From an uncultured bacterium (lineage in GTDB: Bacteria > Cyanobacteriota > Vampirovibrionia > Gastranaerophilales > Gastranaerophilaceae), in assembly GCA_949282195.1 (NCBI GenBank), contig CASDOW010000011.1:1-64000 (forward strand): a stretch of DNA of 64,000 bases, given 5' to 3'. Of this stretch, positions 60,392 through 64,000 are shown piece after piece; positions within the stretch are counted from its first letter, which is position 1, and every line of letters starts with the position of its first letter. The notes under the pieces are model-generated. The model had not been told where the DNA came from, ran no database searches, and worked only from the letters and a program-made list of their open reading frames with translations. The position numbers and the translations under genes were made by a program.

Positions 60392-62308
60392 ATGTTGTTA
60401 GAAAAAAGTAAATTATTTTCGGAAGAATACAAAAAAACAATAGAAAAAGCACTTTTAGCACTAGGCAAAAAAAATCTTGCCTTGATTTTACAAGGTGTTA
60501 GCTTTCCTTCTAAAAATGACGAAAACACAGGCTTTGGAACATATAACTCAGAAGGTGCAAAAGAACTTTTTAAATTTTCTGAAGGAATTTTTTCTGCAAT
60601 ACAATTAGGACCCTGCGGCAAAACCAAATTAAGCGATTCTTCTCCATACACAGGCACCGTATTTTCAAAAAATCCGCTTTTTATCAATTTAAAAGAATTA
60701 ACAACTTCAAAATGGGATAAAATTTTATCAACTAAAACCCTTGAAAAAATTATCGAAATGAATCCAAATAAAAACTCAAATAGAGCAGCTTATGTTTATG
60801 CTATTGAAAATTTAGAACTTGCTTCTAATGAATTTTATAAAAACTTTAAAAAACATGCTTCTAAAGAATTAAAAAAAGAATTTGAAAATTTCAAAAAAGA
60901 AAATTCTTTCTGGCTTGATAAAGACGCTCTATATGAAGCATTAACTTTGGAAAACAATTCAGATTATTGGCCTCAATGGAAAAGCGAACTAGATAGGACG
61001 CTTTTTGGTTCAGCTGATAAAAAACAAGCCGAAAAAAGAATTAAAGAAATTGAGAAAAAATACCAAGATACAATTGAAAAATACAAACTTGAACAATTTA
61101 TTGTTCAAAAGCAAACCGATGAAACTCTTGAATATACTAAAAAATTAGGTTTAAAATTAATTGCAGACAGACAAGTAGCATTCTCTGACAGAGATAACTG
61201 GGCATATCAATCACTATTTTTAGATGGCTGGTGTTTAGGTTGTCCTCCTGATTATTTCTCCGAAGACGGTCAAGCTTGGGGCTTTTCTGTTGTTGATCCT
61301 GAAAAACTTTTCAATAAAGACGGTTCCTTGGGTCCTGCCGGTGAATTGCTTAAAAAATTATACACAAAAATGTTTAAAGAAAACCCCGGCGGCGTTAGAA
61401 TTGACCATACAGTCGGTTTAATTGACCCATGGGTATATAAAAAAGGGTGCTTACCGAAAGTTGAAGAAGGTGCAGGAAGATTATACTCTTCTCCGACACA
61501 CCCTGAATTAAAAAAATATTCAATTGCAAAAGAAGAAAACATCAACAAAACACCAATCGAAGGAAAATTTGCAACTCCTGATGATGAAAAATGGCTTGAT
61601 AATCTTTCTGATGAACAAGTTACACTATATGGCAGAATGATTGAAAAAATAGTTATAGCATCAGCCAAAGAAGCGGGGCTTAATAAAGACGCCATTATAG
61701 CCGAAGACCTTGGAACGCTTACATATCCTGTTACAAGAGTAATGGAAAAATATGGTCTTCAAGGTATGAGATTGGTTCAATTTGTTGTACCATATGAAGA
61801 AAATCACCCATACAGATGTAAAAATATAACCGCAAACTCTTGGGCAATGGTAGGAACCCATGACAATGAACCAATCAGAATGTGGGCTTCTAAACTTATC
61901 AATAGCGAAGATGCAAACCCATATATTAAAAACTTAATTGAAGATTTATGTTCAGAATTTGGAAACAAAGATGAAGTATGGCATAAAATGTATACAGATG
62001 ACAAATACTTTAGCTTTATGAAAATAGTTGAATGTTTTGCTTCAAAAGCTGAAAATATTCAAATTTTCTTCACCGACTTCTTTGGAATTAATGAAGTATA
62101 TAATACACCCGGAACATCAGGGGATCCAAACTGGACATTAAGATTACCTAATAATTTTGTTGATTTTTACAAAGAAAAACTACAATCAAACGAGGCACTA
62201 AATCTGCCGTTAGTTATGATTTACGCAATGAAAGCAAGAGGCTGGGATTTCTATAAAAATCATCAAGACCTTCTTGAAGAACTGGAACAGCTGGTAAATG
62301 AAAAATAA
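60392..62308 (+). CDS. malQ: 4-alpha-glucanotransferase (amylomaltase, GH77)
   Basis: 638-aa enzyme that transfers maltodextrin segments between glucans. The catalytic residues are seen: GGVRIDHTVGLID (Asp nucleophile, near 335), IIAEDLGTLTYPV (Glu acid/base, near 435), and GTHDNEPIRMW (Asp, near 488). LIADRQVAFSDRDNW near 255 is also typical. It is longer than the usual 500-aa form, with an inserted helical region at about 120-230. TAGGAGAGGAATTAA precedes the ATG. It works with the GH57 enzyme in glycogen turnover. It overlaps the next gene by 11 bp. Confidence 0.95.
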   Translation: MLLEKSKLFSEEYKKTIEKALLALGKKNLALILQGVSFPSKNDENTGFGTYNSEGAKELFKFSEGIFSAIQLGPCGKTKLSDSSPYTGTVFSKNPLFINLKELTTSKWDKILSTKTLEKIIEMNPNKNSNRAAYVYAIENLELASNEFYKNFKKHASKELKKEFENFKKENSFWLDKDALYEALTLENNSDYWPQWKSELDRTLFGSADKKQAEKRIKEIEKKYQDTIEKYKLEQFIVQKQTDETLEYTKKLGLKLIADRQVAFSDRDNWAYQSLFLDGWCLGCPPDYFSEDGQAWGFSVVDPEKLFNKDGSLGPAGELLKKLYTKMFKENPGGVRIDHTVGLIDPWVYKKGCLPKVEEGAGRLYSSPTHPELKKYSIAKEENINKTPIEGKFATPDDEKWLDNLSDEQVTLYGRMIEKIVIASAKEAGLNKDAIIAEDLGTLTYPVTRVMEKYGLQGMRLVQFVVPYEENHPYRCKNITANSWAMVGTHDNEPIRMWASKLINSEDANPYIKNLIEDLCSEFGNKDEVWHKMYTDDKYFSFMKIVECFASKAENIQIFFTDFFGINEVYNTPGTSGDPNWTLRLPNNFVDFYKEKLQSNEALNLPLVMIYAMKARGWDFYKNHQDLLEELEQLVNEK

Positions 62309-63464
62309 ATATTTAAAACTATTATTAATATTATGTCTTATTATTGCAGGAACGATAGGCACTTATGCCTTTTCGTTTCGCAATATGACGCTTGATTTAG
62401 TTCAAATTTCAGATACCCATATTTCTTCAGACCGACAAGATACGGCCTATAAGGCTCTAGGCTCATCAGGAGAACTTTTAAAAGATGCAATTGAGCAAAT
62501 AAACGACATAAAAGGTCTTGATTTTGTGTTGTTTACAGGTGACTTGGTAGACAGTGCAACGGAAGAAAACTATCATAAATTTTATAAACTTTTAACAAAA
62601 TTAAAATATCCGTCATTAAATTGCTTCGGAAATCATGATTTCCATGGCGATATGACTAAAGAAGAAGTATTAGAAACAGTTAAAAACTATAACCCAAACT
62701 ACACTTTTTCTGACAGCTACTATGCTTTTAGTCCTAAAACCGATTATAGAATTATTATTCTCGATGCAACTATGGAAGATAGTGCCAATGGCACCTTGCC
62801 ACAAGAGCAATTGCAATTTTTAGACAATGAACTCAATCAAAATCAAGATAAAATTGTAGTCATAGCACTTCATCACCCTTCGGTTGAGCCGTTTGTTGCA
62901 AGCGAACACTCACTGTTAAATGCAAAAGAATTTAACGAAATCCTGTTAAAATACAAAAACCCGATTATCGTTTTATCAGGACACTACCACGCTACAAGAC
63001 TGCATCATTGGGGAAATCTTGTATTTGTTTCAACTCCTGCTTTAGTTACTTATCCTATGGCATTTCGACATATTAAAATCGTCAACTTTAAAGACAGAGT
63101 TGAATATAAATTTGAATTTATACCAACAAGATTAGATGAAGTTAAAGAACAAAACAGGCAAACGGTTATATCTTATTCAACCTTATCAGGTAATATCTAT
63201 GACAGAGATTTAACCTTCACCTATCACAAAAAACGCCCTAAATCAGCAAGATACAAAAGAAATAAAATCAAAAATGCAACAAAACAAACAACGACATCTA
63301 AAAGAGAGATAAAAAAACTATCTCAGCCCAAGGATATTAAATCTAAAAAACAGCCAAAAGAGAAAAAAAGAAAAGAAAAGAAAGGTTTAATTTCTTCAAA
63401 AAGAAAAATAATACAGACCAAGAACTGCCGCAAACACAACAGGAGCAGGAAATATAAAAGGTAG
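62298..63464 (+). CDS. Metallophosphoesterase with basic C-terminal tail (probable frameshift)
   Basis: 388 aa. A hydrophobic segment at residues 6-24 is a signal anchor. The calcineurin-like domain has QISDTHISSD, FTGDLVDSA, CFGNHDFHGD, ALHHPSVEPF and LSGHYHAT, as in Icc/CpdA cyclic-nucleotide or phospholipid phosphoesterases. The last 75 residues are Lys/Arg-rich and end in a run with rare AGG and CGC codons. A -1 shift within 63347-63386 gives a more ordinary tail ending QEQEI at 63457. It overlaps malQ by 11 bp and is followed 4 bp later by an MBL-fold gene. Confidence 0.85.
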   Translation: MKNKYLKLLLILCLIIAGTIGTYAFSFRNMTLDLVQISDTHISSDRQDTAYKALGSSGELLKDAIEQINDIKGLDFVLFTGDLVDSATEENYHKFYKLLTKLKYPSLNCFGNHDFHGDMTKEEVLETVKNYNPNYTFSDSYYAFSPKTDYRIIILDATMEDSANGTLPQEQLQFLDNELNQNQDKIVVIALHHPSVEPFVASEHSLLNAKEFNEILLKYKNPIIVLSGHYHATRLHHWGNLVFVSTPALVTYPMAFRHIKIVNFKDRVEYKFEFIPTRLDEVKEQNRQTVISYSTLSGNIYDRDLTFTYHKKRPKSARYKRNKIKNATKQTTTSKREIKKLSQPKDIKSKKQPKEKKRKEKKGLISSKRKIIQTKNCRKHNRSRKYKR

Positions 63465-63467
63465 AAA

Positions 63468-64000
63468 ATGGAAAAAATTGCCACACAAGAAGATAAATTC
63501 ATAGTTAAATTCAAAGGGACAAGAGGGTCATATCCTGTCCCTAAAAGCAACTTTTTAAAATTTGGCGGCAATACTGCTTCTGTTGAATTAAAATGTGGAA
63601 ATCAAACAGTAATTTTAGATGCAGGTACAGGAATAATTGATATTGGACAAGATGAAATAATAAAATCTCAAACTCCCCATAAAGCCACAATACTAATCTC
63701 ACATCTTCACCAAGACCACATCCAAGGTCTGCCGTTTTATAAACCTTTATATATTCCTTCAACAACAATAAACCTTTTCGGTTCTGCGCCAAACAATGAA
63801 AATCTTAAAGAAACTCTTAAAACTATTCTTTTTGATAAAGTTTTTCCTCTTGGTTTGGATGAAATCAAAAGCAATTTTAATATAGAAAACTTTTCAGATG
63901 AAATTGTTATTACAATAAATCAAAACGGAGATATTAAACTATACAATTCAAAAGATGCAGATATCCCGCAAAATAAAAAAGATATAATAATATCAGCCTA
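63468..64000 (+). CDS. MBL-fold metallo-hydrolase (partial, runs off the window)
   Basis: ATG 63468 with AAAAGG 6-7 nt upstream; 177 codons are visible and no stop occurs before 64000. The N-terminus FKGTRGSYPVPKSNFLKFGGNT, then LDAGTGIID and SHLHQDHIQGLPFYKP, gives the metal site HxHxDH of the metallo-beta-lactamase fold. The GTRGSxPVP opening is typical of a group of phosphodiesterase-like MBL proteins, often linked to cyclic-nucleotide signalling. Function is not settled and the C-terminus is not seen. It is likely in an operon with the metallophosphoesterase. Confidence 0.9.
   Translation, partial: MEKIATQEDKFIVKFKGTRGSYPVPKSNFLKFGGNTASVELKCGNQTVILDAGTGIIDIGQDEIIKSQTPHKATILISHLHQDHIQGLPFYKPLYIPSTTINLFGSAPNNENLKETLKTILFDKVFPLGLDEIKSNFNIENFSDEIVITINQNGDIKLYNSKDADIPQNKKDIIISA

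Overview
The window looks like chromosome from a low-GC, non-photosynthetic relative of the Cyanobacteria, most probably a gut member of the Melainabacteria/Vampirovibrionia (order Gastranaerophilales). This is an inference from three signs. The ribosomal block runs infA-rpmJ-rpsM-rpsK-rpoA-rplQ-truA-rplM-rpsI, with truA between rplQ and rplM as in Cyanobacteria. A PDZ/radical-SAM/DUF512 protein of a type typical of Cyanobacteria is present. The LexA-like repressor has a GTAC-N4-GTAC box, the core reported for cyanobacterial LexA. No photosynthesis gene is present. Almost all genes are ordinary chromosomal genes, with strong A/T bias at third codon positions. I see no integrase, transposase, phage gene or CRISPR array.

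Layout. 1-1000: a tRNA-Gly and two small exported proteins. 1026-3686: alaS. 3755-8711 (minus): the ribosomal protein/rpoA operon, including a 37-aa rpmJ. 9037-14735: a UbiA-type prenyltransferase, a PEBP-like protein, a GH38 alpha-mannosidase, an LRR-like protein and an unknown. 14736-24881: ispF, a HAD phosphatase, a GltD-like oxidoreductase, a GC-richer duplicated intergenic element, an isochorismatase-like hydrolase, then minus-strand ridA, ilvA, nucleoside phosphorylase, rlmH and a dicarboxylate symporter, and a coiled-coil protein with an unusual N-terminal motif. 25041-33459: NagA-like deacetylase, exported OB-like protein, GH57 glucanotransferase/amylase, DUF429-like protein, ABC exporter, TPR protein and an LCP ligase. 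33745-43649: CHASE2-GGDEF cyclase, HTH protein, secF-secD, a second protein with the same N-terminal motif, NhaC-like antiporter, rdgB-uppS, PadR regulator and radical SAM protein. 43877-50536: a 700-aa lineage-type protein and a complete TolC/MarR/EmrA/EmrB-like drug-efflux locus. 50622-58062: orphan DNA methyltransferase, 5'-nucleotidase, uppP, queD, thioesterase, a lexA-umuC SOS pair and an aminotransferase. 58190-64000: MFS transporter, sigma factor, malQ, metallophosphoesterase and the start of an MBL-fold hydrolase.

How the genes work together. GH57 and MalQ point to turnover of glycogen-like glucans, and GH38 and NagA to use or recycling of mannosides and amino sugars. IspF, UppS, UppP and the LCP protein belong to isoprenoid-carrier and cell-wall assembly. 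IlvA and RidA form a natural pair, because RidA removes the reactive enamine/imine IlvA releases. The MarR locus has a near-perfect palindrome between divergent efflux genes, and lexA-umuC has its own palindromic box.

The most interesting unexplained items are: (a) a probable minus-strand small RNA with two CUCC motifs and a strong terminator beside lexA; (b) two unlinked proteins whose first 27 residues align without gaps around SQxR...EYQxQxI; (c) an ABC exporter with Tyr in place of the last Walker A glycine; (d) a 104-bp antiparallel overlap of two real genes; (e) several promoter-like hexamers 6-7 nt before an ATG with no Shine-Dalgarno, suggesting leaderless mRNAs; and (f) a likely frameshift in the tail of the metallophosphoesterase.
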